The position numbers were made by a program, and so were the translations under genes. From an uncultured Chloroflexota bacterium (lineage in GTDB: Bacteria > Chloroflexota > Dehalococcoidia > UBA3495), in contig CAJXEF010000028.1 in NCBI GenBank assembly GCA_913052545.1, positions 1-16,060 on the forward strand: a stretch of DNA of 16,060 nucleotides. The letters run 5' to 3'. The notes beneath the pieces are model-generated. The model made no database searches and was not told where the DNA came from. It saw nothing but the letters and a program-made list of their open reading frames with translations. Positions within the stretch are counted from its first letter, which is position 1. Every line of letters starts with the position of its first letter. Positions 9,366 through 15,863 of this stretch are shown piece after piece.

Positions 9366-9473
9366 AGAAGAATAAATATACTCCTTAAACTCAATCTTCG
9401 TCGTCCGTTTACTCCTCCATAAGTCTTGTGTTACATTAACTCATGATTCCTTATTCGGAAAACAGGTGATTAT

Positions 9474-9659
9474 ATGGCATACGTAACTCCTCGAGAGGGA
9501 GAGACCCCTGAAAGCCTAGTTAATAGGTTTAGAGCATCGGTTCAGCATGCAGGCATTCTTCGAGAATTAAAGGATCGACGATTCTTCCGTTCTAAGGCTC
9601 AGAAAGAACGATTAGCCGCCCAGAGAGCCGCGCGGCGACGCCGTAGGCAGAGGCGCTAG
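9474..9659 (+). CDS. rpsU: Small ribosomal subunit protein bS21
   Basis: This 61-residue, very basic protein matches bS21, which sits near the platform of the 30S subunit and helps translation initiation. The family pattern is clear: a start like AYVTPREGETPESLVNRF, then a central FRASVQHAGILRELKDRRFF block and an arginine-rich tail (RRAARRRRRQRR-like, residues 49-61). Length is within the normal 58-71 range. A good Shine-Dalgarno site, AGGTGA at 9464-9469, precedes the ATG by 4 bases. It stands alone between the transporter genes and the convergent hydrolase, whose stop lies only 9 bases away. No convincing promoter or terminator could be assigned in the 108 bases upstream or the short gap downstream. 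Confidence 0.94.
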   Translation: MAYVTPREGETPESLVNRFRASVQHAGILRELKDRRFFRSKAQKERLAAQRAARRRRRQRR

Positions 9660-9668
9660 AACCGGGAG

Positions 9669-10529
9669 TTAAACAACCAAATGATCTAACTCTCTGGAGA
9701 AAATCACCTCCCCGTCATAAATTCGCCCAATATCTTCCAAACCCTTGTTCATTGGTTCCATCTCCGACAGATGTGGACCGACGTGGACCAGCACTAATTT
9801 CTTGACTCCCGCCGCCTGTGCCATTTCTGCTGCTCCTGTGGTTCCACACTGACCTTGAAATTCGCCATTTTGTTGCATTATCTCTTGATCGTCCCAACAC
9901 ATACACAACATTACATCCGCATTTCTGGCCAAGTCCACGACACTCTCACAGGGGCTGGTGTCTCCGGTAAACACTATGCTTCCGTCAGAACATTCGACCC
10001 TGTAAGCCAAAGAATCCAGCCAAGGTTGCACATGATCAGCTGGTGCCGCCGTGACCACCCAATCACCTCCTGAATATACCAGCCCCGGGCCAACATCCCG
10101 CGCAGAAACTCTAGGAGGTACCCGAGGAAGTGTACCTCCCCGATTTACAAATACCTGCTGGCTCAGCGGATGGTTAACTCTAGCCTTCCAGTCATGTGAA
10201 AATAATCCGGTATCGCCAATGATACCTTCAGTAATCTTTTCGGTTAATTGGGGCCCGAATACCTGGAGCTCGGCTTCTTGGCCGATGCTCTGATCCCACC
10301 GACAGAGTAGAAAGCAAGGATAATCAATATCATGGTCAAAATGGTGATGCGTAAAAAAGAGATAGTTAACCTGAGTCGGAAATAATCCTGCTCTAACCAA
10401 TTTGTGCGTAGCAGCCGGACCGCAATCGAACATCAGTAAATCTTCGCCTAATTTGAGTACATGTGAACTACCAAATCTTTCTGGAGTTGGAGTCGGAGTC
10501 CCAGCCCCTAAAACAAAAATCTCTGCCAT
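9669..10529 (-). CDS. Metallo-beta-lactamase-fold hydrolase, RNase Z-like
   Basis: This 286-residue cytoplasmic enzyme of the metallo-beta-lactamase superfamily resembles the RNase Z/arylsulfatase-like branch. The start VLGAGTPTPTPERFGSSHV is typical, as is DCGP. The two-metal site is visible: HHHFDHD (61-67), His166 in APADHVQPW, Asp190 in FTGDTSP and His249 in LVLVHVGP. I chose the ATG at 10529 over the one at 10544 (five residues longer) because a strong Shine-Dalgarno run, AGGAGAGG at 10532-10539, lies just upstream of it and would sit inside the longer version. The substrate is unknown; a true tRNA 3'-endonuclease would normally carry a flexible exosite arm, which I do not see. A TATACT box reads on the minus strand at 10574-10579, without a good -35 partner. 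Confidence 0.88.
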   Translation of the reverse strand: MAEIFVLGAGTPTPTPERFGSSHVLKLGEDLLMFDCGPAATHKLVRAGLFPTQVNYLFFTHHHFDHDIDYPCFLLCRWDQSIGQEAELQVFGPQLTEKITEGIIGDTGLFSHDWKARVNHPLSQQVFVNRGGTLPRVPPRVSARDVGPGLVYSGGDWVVTAAPADHVQPWLDSLAYRVECSDGSIVFTGDTSPCESVVDLARNADVMLCMCWDDQEIMQQNGEFQGQCGTTGAAEMAQAAGVKKLVLVHVGPHLSEMEPMNKGLEDIGRIYDGEVIFSRELDHLVV

Positions 10530-10531
10530 CA

Positions 10532-10539
10532 CCTCTCCT
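10532..10539 (-). promoter_or_regulatory. Shine-Dalgarno site that sets the start of the metallo-beta-lactamase gene
   Basis: Read on the minus strand this is AGGAGAGG, followed two bases later by the ATG at 10529. It falls between the two candidate ATGs and supports the downstream one. Confidence 0.7.
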
Positions 10540-10684
10540 AACATTTATTTCAATCTCTCTGATATTGGTCTTAAGTATATCCTTATTATGCAACCATTAA
10601 ATCTCAGGACAGAATACTGTATTTATTAAACCAAAATAGTTTGATATACATAGGAATAAGATCTCACAGACGACGATATTCGCA

Positions 10685-10713
10685 TTGACACGTAGGGAAG
10701 CCGATGATAAATT
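10685..10713 (+). promoter_or_regulatory. Likely sigma-70-type promoter for the FmdB-like gene
   Basis: A perfect -35 box TTGACA (10685-10690) is followed after 17 bases by TAAATT (10708-10713), a 4/6 match to TATAAT. It lies about 50 bases before the FmdB-like start and within the intergenic space shared with the divergent hydrolase gene. Confidence 0.6.
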
Positions 10714-10765
10714 TATATGATTACCAGAGCGTCTATCAACGCAAAGTTATCCCGGGAGGCCTAAA

Positions 10766-11104
10766 TTGCCCCGCTACGATTACCAATGCAAAAGTTGCGG
10801 AAATGAATTTGAACTGAGACAAAGTTTTAGTGAAGCAGGCTCGGGTACCTGCCCTGAATGTTCTGGGGAAGGTCGCCGGGTTTTTCACGCCGTGCCAGTC
10901 ATATACAAAGGATCTGGATTTTACACTACTGACTACGGCAGACCTAAAGCGCCGGCCGAAGAGAAAACCAAAGAAACCACTAGCAGTAAAGACTCATCCA
11001 GTAGTGATACCAAGAGCGAAAAGGCTGGAGAAAATAGTACTACCAGTACCACGGATACCAAGAGTGACTCCGCGTCAAAAGCCACTTCTGACTCTAACAC
11101 TTAA
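10766..11104 (+). CDS. FmdB-family zinc-ribbon protein with Ser/Thr/Lys-rich tail
   Basis: This 112-residue protein begins MPRYDYQCKSCGNEFE, the hallmark of the FmdB-type putative regulatory zinc ribbon. Cysteine pairs CKSC (8-11) and CPEC (29-32) would bind one zinc ion; GSGFYTTDYG near residue 47-56 is the usual end of the domain. The name comes from a proposed regulator of formamidase in Methylophilus; the real role of most members is unknown. From about residue 60 the protein is a low-complexity tail rich in Ser, Thr, Lys, Asp and Glu, with DTKSE and DTKSD repeated, probably disordered. The start is TTG, supported by GGGAGG at 10754-10759, 6 bases upstream, and by the family's N-terminus. 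The dtd gene follows 53 bases later on the same strand. Confidence 0.88.
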   Translation: MPRYDYQCKSCGNEFELRQSFSEAGSGTCPECSGEGRRVFHAVPVIYKGSGFYTTDYGRPKAPAEEKTKETTSSKDSSSSDTKSEKAGENSTTSTTDTKSDSASKATSDSNT

Positions 11105-11142
11105 ACCCGTATCAATACCCCTTAGTTGTCCGATAGGACATG

Positions 11143-11148
11143 AAAGGA
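11143..11148 (+). promoter_or_regulatory. Shine-Dalgarno site supporting a TTG start for dtd
   Basis: AAAGGA lies 9 bases before the TTG at 11158. A small hairpin (TGTCC 11127-11131, GATA loop, GGACA 11136-11140) sits directly upstream of it; whether this affects translation cannot be told. Confidence 0.5.
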
Positions 11149-11157
11149 CTCCACGTA

Positions 11158-11622
11158 TTGAAAGCCCTGATACAAAGAGTAGCAGAAGCATCCGTTAAGG
11201 TCGAAGAGAGTCATGTTGGTCGCATAGGACCCGGCCTATTAATATTATTGGGAATAAATAAATCGGATGAACTGAAAGATTGCGAGTGGTTAACTAACAA
11301 GATAGCTAATCTTAGAATATTTCCCGGAGATAAAACCAATTTCGACCAATCTGCCCTTGATATACAAGCTCCAATCCTATTAGTCAGCCAATTCACTTTA
11401 TGCGCGAAAACTAGGAAAGGACGTCGCCCTGACTTCACAGATGCCGCAAGCCCAACAGAGGCCAAGATATATTATAGCCACTTTATAAAGCTTCTCGAGG
11501 GATATGGATTGACGGTTGAGACTGGGATATTTCAACAGTACATGCAAGTCTATCTGGTTAACGATGGACCTGTCACTGTCATGTTAGACAGCATGGATCG
11601 CCAACTTCCGCGTCGCGTTTAA
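11158..11622 (+). CDS. dtd: D-aminoacyl-tRNA deacylase
   Basis: Dtd removes D-amino acids, and glycine from tRNA-Ala, wrongly attached to tRNA, a cytoplasmic proofreading step. The protein has the family start KALIQRVAEASVKVE, the catalytic-site SQFTLCAKTRKGRRPDF motif (SQFTL with a basic run) and the NDGPVTVMLDS motif that carries the cross-subunit Gly-cisPro. At 154 residues it is close to the usual 145-150. An ATG at 11140 would add six residues, but the family normally begins M-(K/R)-A-(L/V)-(I/L)-Q-R-V, and AAAGGA at 11143-11148 is correctly spaced for the TTG at 11158, so I prefer TTG. Its stop overlaps the stop of the convergent DinB-fold gene. Confidence 0.95.
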   Translation: MKALIQRVAEASVKVEESHVGRIGPGLLILLGINKSDELKDCEWLTNKIANLRIFPGDKTNFDQSALDIQAPILLVSQFTLCAKTRKGRRPDFTDAASPTEAKIYYSHFIKLLEGYGLTVETGIFQQYMQVYLVNDGPVTVMLDSMDRQLPRRV

Positions 11623-12149
11623 ATAGAATACCAGCCCATACCACTAAAAAATCCTCTCAAATAGGCTATCTGTCCACCATGAGCAATGTTATCCCATGTA
11701 ACCTGCCCTAAAGCAGCTGAAACTGTCCTAGGTTCGGGGGCCGGCAGTATCACCCTGCTCACTTCAAGTTGATCCTGGGTCAAGGAAGCGATGTACTCTC
11801 TAGCTGCTTGTTTCACAGCAGAATAATATCCTAACTGTATTGATGATGTTGGTGAGTTCCATGAAGCTACTTGATCAATGGTCCAACCTACCCCGCGTTC
11901 CTCCGGATCGTCGGTCATACCATGTTTCTCATACCAGCCATCCTTGACCCAACATTGGGGGATATCTTGCAATCTTGTGTGAACAAAGGTGTCCAAAACC
12001 CTGTCCATATGCCAAAGAGTCCAGGATATCGAATTACATTGGGAATTCGGCTGCCGTGACAGAATTTCATCATCCAAGCCTTCCAATGCAGTATCGACCA
12101 TTGCCCAATTCCTCTCTAGCGCTGTAAGTAGCCCTTCTGCTGGTAACAT
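11619..12149 (-). CDS. DinB-fold (DinB/YfiT-like) metalloenzyme family protein
   Basis: This 176-residue four-helix-bundle protein belongs to the DinB/YfiT superfamily, which includes mycothiol- and bacillithiol-dependent S-transferases as well as many uncharacterised members. Visible signs are the helix-1 pattern LLTALERNWAMVDTALEGLD, SWTLWHMDRVLD with candidate metal ligand His47, and a C-terminal DNIAHGGQIAYLRG with His157, typical of the family's last helix. A substrate cannot be named. Two ATGs compete: the one at 12155 is only 1 base from AAAGGA (12157-12162, minus strand), while the one at 12149 is 7 bases away, so I use 12149. It is probably the last gene of the nadC operon, 53 bases behind the carboxymuconolactone decarboxylase-like gene. 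Confidence 0.82.
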   Translation of the reverse strand: MLPAEGLLTALERNWAMVDTALEGLDDEILSRQPNSQCNSISWTLWHMDRVLDTFVHTRLQDIPQCWVKDGWYEKHGMTDDPEERGVGWTIDQVASWNSPTSSIQLGYYSAVKQAAREYIASLTQDQLEVSRVILPAPEPRTVSAALGQVTWDNIAHGGQIAYLRGFFSGMGWYSI

Positions 12150-12202
12150 CGACATATCCTTTGATTGAATTTGAAATTAAGGCCATCTGCTCTAGTTGCT
12201 TG

Positions 12203-12751
12203 TTATTCGGGTATCTCCGGTTCTACACCGTCTGGCAAATCGACCTCAAATGCTAGTAAAATTTGGCCTACCAACAAATAATGACCGACTAACCCTGTGA
12301 TCTCCACAGTCCGCTGGGTGCCGAATTTATCCTTTACTGAGTTAAAAGTCTGGTCACTAATTTTGTGGTTTTGGACTAATTCTTTAACGTACTTAACCAA
12401 TAATTCTTCATCGCCACTTAGACCGGCAGGAGCACTACCATTGGCTATAGCTTTAATAGTATCGTCGCTTACACCGGCTTGTCGCGCCAAACGAGCATGG
12501 GCCGAGAATTCGTACTGACTTCTTATTTCCCGAGCAGTAGTAATAATAATGGTTTCTTTCAAGGCTTCTGACATGTCGAAATTGAACCGTACATATGTAC
12601 CGGTATGAGCCACTCTGGCAGCTAAATCAGGACTGTGTAGTAGAACACCATAGGGGCCCCTTACACTACCCCGACTGTCAGCGATAGATTCATAAAACTG
12701 GTGATCCTCAGGTCTAAGCTGTTCTTTTTCTAAGTTGGGTAATCGAGCCAT
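12203..12751 (-). CDS. Carboxymuconolactone decarboxylase (AhpD-like fold) family protein
   Basis: This 182-residue all-helical protein matches the carboxymuconolactone decarboxylase family. The core signature is TAREIRSQYEFSAHARLA (72-89) followed by AGVSDDTIKAI, with Glu81 and His85 in the place of the usual E-x-x-x-H. There is no C-x-x-C pair, so it is not an AhpD-type peroxidase reductase. The C-terminal half has TFNSVKDKFGTQRTVEITGLVGHYLLV, where the family commonly shows a similar helix. Substrate unknown; such paralogues are often seen near oxidative catabolism genes. A strong Shine-Dalgarno site, AGGAGG at 12760-12765 (minus strand), lies 8 bases from the ATG. It sits 31 bases after nadC on the same strand. 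Confidence 0.87.
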   Translation of the reverse strand: MARLPNLEKEQLRPEDHQFYESIADSRGSVRGPYGVLLHSPDLAARVAHTGTYVRFNFDMSEALKETIIITTAREIRSQYEFSAHARLARQAGVSDDTIKAIANGSAPAGLSGDEELLVKYVKELVQNHKISDQTFNSVKDKFGTQRTVEITGLVGHYLLVGQILLAFEVDLPDGVEPEIPE

Positions 12752-12782
12752 GTAAAGTCCCTCCTATTTTGTACAATGCTTG

Positions 12783-13637
12783 TTAAAAAAACTCTAAATC
12801 TAGGCTAATATCTAGCGCCTGAGTGGAATGTGTCAACCCTCCAATAGAAATCAGATCCACTCCGGTTTCAGCAACGCTTCTAACAGTCTCCAAATTTATC
12901 CCGCCTGATGCCTCCACAACAGTTTTCCCCTTCGCTATCACCATTGCTTCCCTCATCTGGTCTACCCCCATGTTATCCAGCATGACAATATCAGCTCCTG
13001 CCGCTAAAGCCTCCTGTAGCCCTTCAAGGCTTTCAACTTCAACTTCGACTTTAATGGTATGTGATGCCCCTGCAAGAGCTTTTTGAACAACTTCTTTTAA
13101 CCCCATTTCTTGAGATCGTAAGGCTTCGATATGGTTATCTTTAATCAATATACCATCCGCTAAATTCATTCTATGGTTGAATCCGCCTCCCATCCTAACA
13201 GCGTATTTATCTAGATATCGATGTCCCGGAACGGTTTTTCGAGTATCTACAATACGGACATCATAACCAGCCACCGCGTTAACATAGGCGTTGGTATCGC
13301 TTGCGATGCCACTCATTCTTTGCAAAAAGTTTAAAGCAATACGTTCAGCCCTAAGAATGCTACCAGCTGAACCGTTTACAGAAGCAATGTCTGACCCGGG
13401 AGATAGATTGTCACCATCCGATAACAAAACTTGAAAGTCCAAATCCTGGTCCACGCGGTGAAATACTGCTTTAGCAACATCTATACCTGCCAAAATTCCA
13501 TTAGCTTTAGCCCTAAGCATCCCTTTACCTTCTATCTCGCTGGGAATCAACACGTGGCTAGTGGGATCATTAAAAGTCTGATCCTCTAATATCGCGGCAT
13601 CGATCAACTGAAACACTTCAGGTGGAAGCTGACTCAT
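12783..13637 (-). CDS. nadC: Quinolinate phosphoribosyltransferase (decarboxylating)
   Basis: NadC converts quinolinate and PRPP to nicotinate mononucleotide, CO2 and pyrophosphate, the step joining de novo synthesis to the NAD pathway. At 284 residues it has the normal length. Key motifs are all present: RAERIALNFLQRMSGIA (96-112), DTRKTVPGHR (131-140) with the substrate-binding basic residues, KYAVRMGGGFNHR (144-156), LIKDNHI (164-170), EVEVESLEG (198-206), VMLDNM (218-223), EASGGI (242-247) and SIGGLTHS (264-271). A GAGAG run about 9 bases upstream of the ATG may serve as ribosome-binding site. It is the first gene of a probable three-gene minus-strand operon; nadA and nadB are not in this window. 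An inverted repeat lies just upstream. Confidence 0.96.
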   Translation of the reverse strand: MSQLPPEVFQLIDAAILEDQTFNDPTSHVLIPSEIEGKGMLRAKANGILAGIDVAKAVFHRVDQDLDFQVLLSDGDNLSPGSDIASVNGSAGSILRAERIALNFLQRMSGIASDTNAYVNAVAGYDVRIVDTRKTVPGHRYLDKYAVRMGGGFNHRMNLADGILIKDNHIEALRSQEMGLKEVVQKALAGASHTIKVEVEVESLEGLQEALAAGADIVMLDNMGVDQMREAMVIAKGKTVVEASGGINLETVRSVAETGVDLISIGGLTHSTQALDISLDLEFF

Positions 13638-13653
13638 ATGACTATCTCTCTCA

Positions 13654-13668
13654 TTAGACGCAATCTAA
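13654..13668. promoter_or_regulatory. Short inverted repeat upstream of nadC, possible operator
   Basis: TTAGA (13654-13658) and TCTAA (13664-13668) form a perfect 5-base inverted repeat with a 5-base spacer, 17 bases upstream of the nadC ATG. A TATAGA box reads on the minus strand at 13672-13677, so the repeat would lie between a -10 box and the gene. The -35 partner is poor. A chance palindrome of this size is quite possible. Confidence 0.3.
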
Positions 13669-13800
13669 CGCTCTATAGATTCTGTTTGTGTTGGCAAACG
13701 CCCATCACCCACTCAATTAATTGTACTTCATGAGTCTAACCTAATCCAGAAATTACTACTTCCCCCTTCAATTGTTTTCTAACATTATCTTCAAATCCAC

Positions 13801-13829
13801 TTGACAGGCCTAAACCCTGGAAATACCAT
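13801..13829 (+). promoter_or_regulatory. Likely sigma-70-type promoter for the cupin operon
   Basis: A perfect TTGACA (13801-13806) is followed after 17 bases by TACCAT (13824-13829), a 4/6 match to the -10 consensus. It lies about 60 bases before the cupin start in the 254-base gap shared with the divergent nadC gene. Confidence 0.55.
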
Positions 13830-13891
13830 CCATCTCAGAATAAAACATGATAAATTGTTTGAAATATCTTTGGAGATAAAGGACGTTGTAT

Positions 13892-14287
13892 ATGAGCACA
13901 TCTGCTACCGGAGAAAAACCTTACGTCATCCATGGAGCCCAAGACCCGAGCACCACGACTCAGACACGTGGCATGGTCAGAAGCCCGGGTATAGTCCCCG
14001 GGGCTAACGGATCGTCTAAAATATGGCTTGGTTTAGTGACTGCAGCTCCTCACGAAGAAGGGCCGCCTCACCATCATGGAGAAGCAGAAACTGCGGCATA
14101 TGTATTGAAAGGTAAGGTGCGAGTTTATTTTGGTGAAGATTTTAAAGAATTCATTGATGCTGGGCCGGGTGACTTCCTATTCGTTCCAGCACATGTACCT
14201 CACATAGAAGCCAATCCATTTGATGAACCTCAGGAGGCAGTCCTAGCTCGCTCACCTGACAACATAGTCATCAATCTAGGCGAATAA
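13892..14287 (+). CDS. Single-domain cupin protein
   Basis: This 131-residue protein is a single-domain cupin, a small beta-barrel that usually binds one metal. Motif 1 is seen as GPPHHHGEAETAAYVLKG, with the His pair and Glu expected as ligands. Motif 2 is GDFLFVPAHVPHIEAN, with the final His and the terminal Asn in the canonical place. The protein is otherwise unremarkable for the family, and whether it acts as enzyme, isomerase or sensor cannot be told. I place the start at ATG 13892 because AAAGGA (13878-13883) is 8 bases upstream; the TTG at 13886 would be only 2 bases from it. The next gene starts 28 bases after its stop, suggesting co-transcription with the lyase-family gene further down. 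Confidence 0.88.
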   Translation: MSTSATGEKPYVIHGAQDPSTTTQTRGMVRSPGIVPGANGSSKIWLGLVTAAPHEEGPPHHHGEAETAAYVLKGKVRVYFGEDFKEFIDAGPGDFLFVPAHVPHIEANPFDEPQEAVLARSPDNIVINLGE

Positions 14288-14315
14288 TTCCCAACCAGAA
14301 ATCCAGGTGAACATA

Positions 14316-14960
14316 TTGTCAATAAGATATGGTATATCAATAATTCCTGAACCAGCGTTTACACAGCGTGTATACAGGGCAAGACAATTGATATGCGGCC
14401 AATACGCCTGTTGGGCATCCGAGATGCACATGCTACATATCCCTTTGATTCAATATTTTGAATGCCAGGAGAACGTTATTCCCGAACTTATTCAGCTATT
14501 AGAGTTAATTTCGGGGCAGACCGTAAAAGAAAAGCAAGAGGTAGCTCTAATATCCGAAGGTATCTCCCACTCTTTTGATAGAACCGGAGATATATACCTG
14601 GATTTCAGTTCATTTACTAAAGAATCTCCGGCCCAATCCCCGGGGCTACACCAACTGTATTTCGAGATTCAAAAAGCCTTGAAAAACCAGCAGGGAATAA
14701 CTCTGGATAAGGCACATACCTCAACGGCTTTCGCTCCGAAAATTAACTTGATGCAACATGCAGACTTGCCTTTAACAGTTTTTCAGAGTGCTATAGTGTT
14801 TGCAAGCTCAGTGATAGAGGAACTATCGGTTCCAGACCACACCAAAGCTTGGCAGTTGGTCTTACTAAGATATAAATCGAACGCAGCCGGAGAAGATTGG
14901 AGTCAGGGCCTTTGGGCAAATGATCTTTCATGGAATCTCATGGCTAGTTATTCAATTTAG
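14316..14960 (+). CDS. Uncharacterised protein, possibly a degenerate 2H-phosphoesterase (2'-5' RNA ligase-like) fold
   Basis: I do not recognise this 214-residue protein with certainty. Its pattern suggests the 2H phosphoesterase fold: an opening strand RYGISIIPEP, a first motif region MHMLHIPLI where active members have H-x-(S/T), and a later APKINLMQHADLP where the second H-x-(S/T) would be expected. Here the first motif has Pro in place of the Thr/Ser, and the second has Lys where His is expected, so a canonical double active site is not visible. The ending WQLVLLRYKS also fits a final strand of that fold. A GTG at 14307 gives three more residues, but AGGTGA (14305-14310) is well spaced for the TTG at 14316 and overlaps the GTG. 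It sits between the cupin and the lyase-family gene. Confidence 0.5.
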   Translation: MSIRYGISIIPEPAFTQRVYRARQLICGQYACWASEMHMLHIPLIQYFECQENVIPELIQLLELISGQTVKEKQEVALISEGISHSFDRTGDIYLDFSSFTKESPAQSPGLHQLYFEIQKALKNQQGITLDKAHTSTAFAPKINLMQHADLPLTVFQSAIVFASSVIEELSVPDHTKAWQLVLLRYKSNAAGEDWSQGLWANDLSWNLMASYSI

Positions 14961-14977
14961 AATATCAGGAGAAAATT

Positions 14978-15832
14978 GTGAAAACTACGACTAAATTAAG
15001 ACAAATGCTTGGGTCAGGACCTATGGTAGTAGCACCTTTTATCATGAACGCTCTTCATGCAAAGATCGCAGAATCCGTTGGCTTTAAGGCAGTGTACATG
15101 ACTGGCTCCGGAACTTCTGCGGAACGCGGGTTTCCTGACGTTGGCTTATTAACTATGACTGAAATGGTAAACAACGCTAAATTCATCTCAGATGCAGTAG
15201 ACATACCAGTAATCTGCGATGCAGATACAGGATACGGCAACGTCATAAACGTCAGAAGAACAGTAAGAGAATACGAAGCAGTAGGGGTGGCAGGGATACA
15301 TCTAGAGGACCAGCTATTTCCTAAAAAATGCGGCTTTTTTGAAGGCAAGCAAGTTATTCCTATGGAAGAACATGTTCAAAAGATAAGAGCTGCCCTAGAT
15401 GCACGTCGAGACCCAGATTTCGTAATCATAGCTAGGTGTGATGCATACGCGGTAACCGGGTGGGAAGATACAGTTACCAGATGTCGAGCCTATAGCGATG
15501 CTGGTGCGGATATGGTTTTCGTAGATGGGATAAATACGATGGATGACCTAAGAAACTATGCTACAGACTTGGGAGACCTCCCTAGATTGTACAACGGAGA
15601 CCTGGCTCCTACCCAAGAAGTAGAATCTCTTGGGTACCGTCTCATGATCTGTGGTAGCACCATTTGGCTCGTATACAAGCAAATTCATGATGCTTTCACA
15701 GAACTGAAAGAAACTGGCAAAGTAAACCCTGAACGTTTCGGAACCAGGTGGGATGTAGCAAAATTATTAGGTCTGGATAATATTTATGAACTTGAACAAC
15801 AATACAGCACATCAGACGTAGTCATAAGCTGA
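14978..15832 (+). CDS. Isocitrate lyase/PEP mutase family enzyme
   Basis: This 284-residue TIM-barrel enzyme belongs to the family of methylisocitrate lyase, dimethylmalate lyase, oxaloacetate decarboxylase and phosphoenolpyruvate mutase, which make or break C-C or P-C bonds next to an oxo-acid using Mg2+. Visible motifs are GSGTSAERGFPD (43-54), DADTGYGN (81-88) with metal-binding aspartates, HLEDQLFPKKCG (108-119) and IARCDA (151-156). The lyase loop motif K-(K/R)-C-G-H is present except that the His is Phe (Phe120). The Cys is kept, which argues against the oxaloacetate decarboxylase branch, but the exact reaction is open. The start is GTG with AGGAGA (14967-14972) 5 bases upstream. It is only 17 bases behind the preceding gene, and the GYD-domain gene follows 31 bases later. 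Confidence 0.9.
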   Translation: MKTTTKLRQMLGSGPMVVAPFIMNALHAKIAESVGFKAVYMTGSGTSAERGFPDVGLLTMTEMVNNAKFISDAVDIPVICDADTGYGNVINVRRTVREYEAVGVAGIHLEDQLFPKKCGFFEGKQVIPMEEHVQKIRAALDARRDPDFVIIARCDAYAVTGWEDTVTRCRAYSDAGADMVFVDGINTMDDLRNYATDLGDLPRLYNGDLAPTQEVESLGYRLMICGSTIWLVYKQIHDAFTELKETGKVNPERFGTRWDVAKLLGLDNIYELEQQYSTSDVVIS

Positions 15833-15863
15833 TACCCATCAAAATCTACCTTGGAGAATTCAA

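Noticed and set aside
9362..9388. Tiny frame MKKNKYTP after the second ATPase gene
   Set aside because: Only eight codons, overlaps the ATPase stop, and has no conserved feature to support it.
9426..9456. Possible rpsU promoter starting with TTGTGT
   Set aside because: No acceptable -10 box at 16-18 bases; the match was too weak to report.
13801..14007. Open frame of 68 codons overlapping the cupin promoter and start
   Set aside because: It runs in another frame through the cupin gene and begins inside the -35 box; no domain was recognised.
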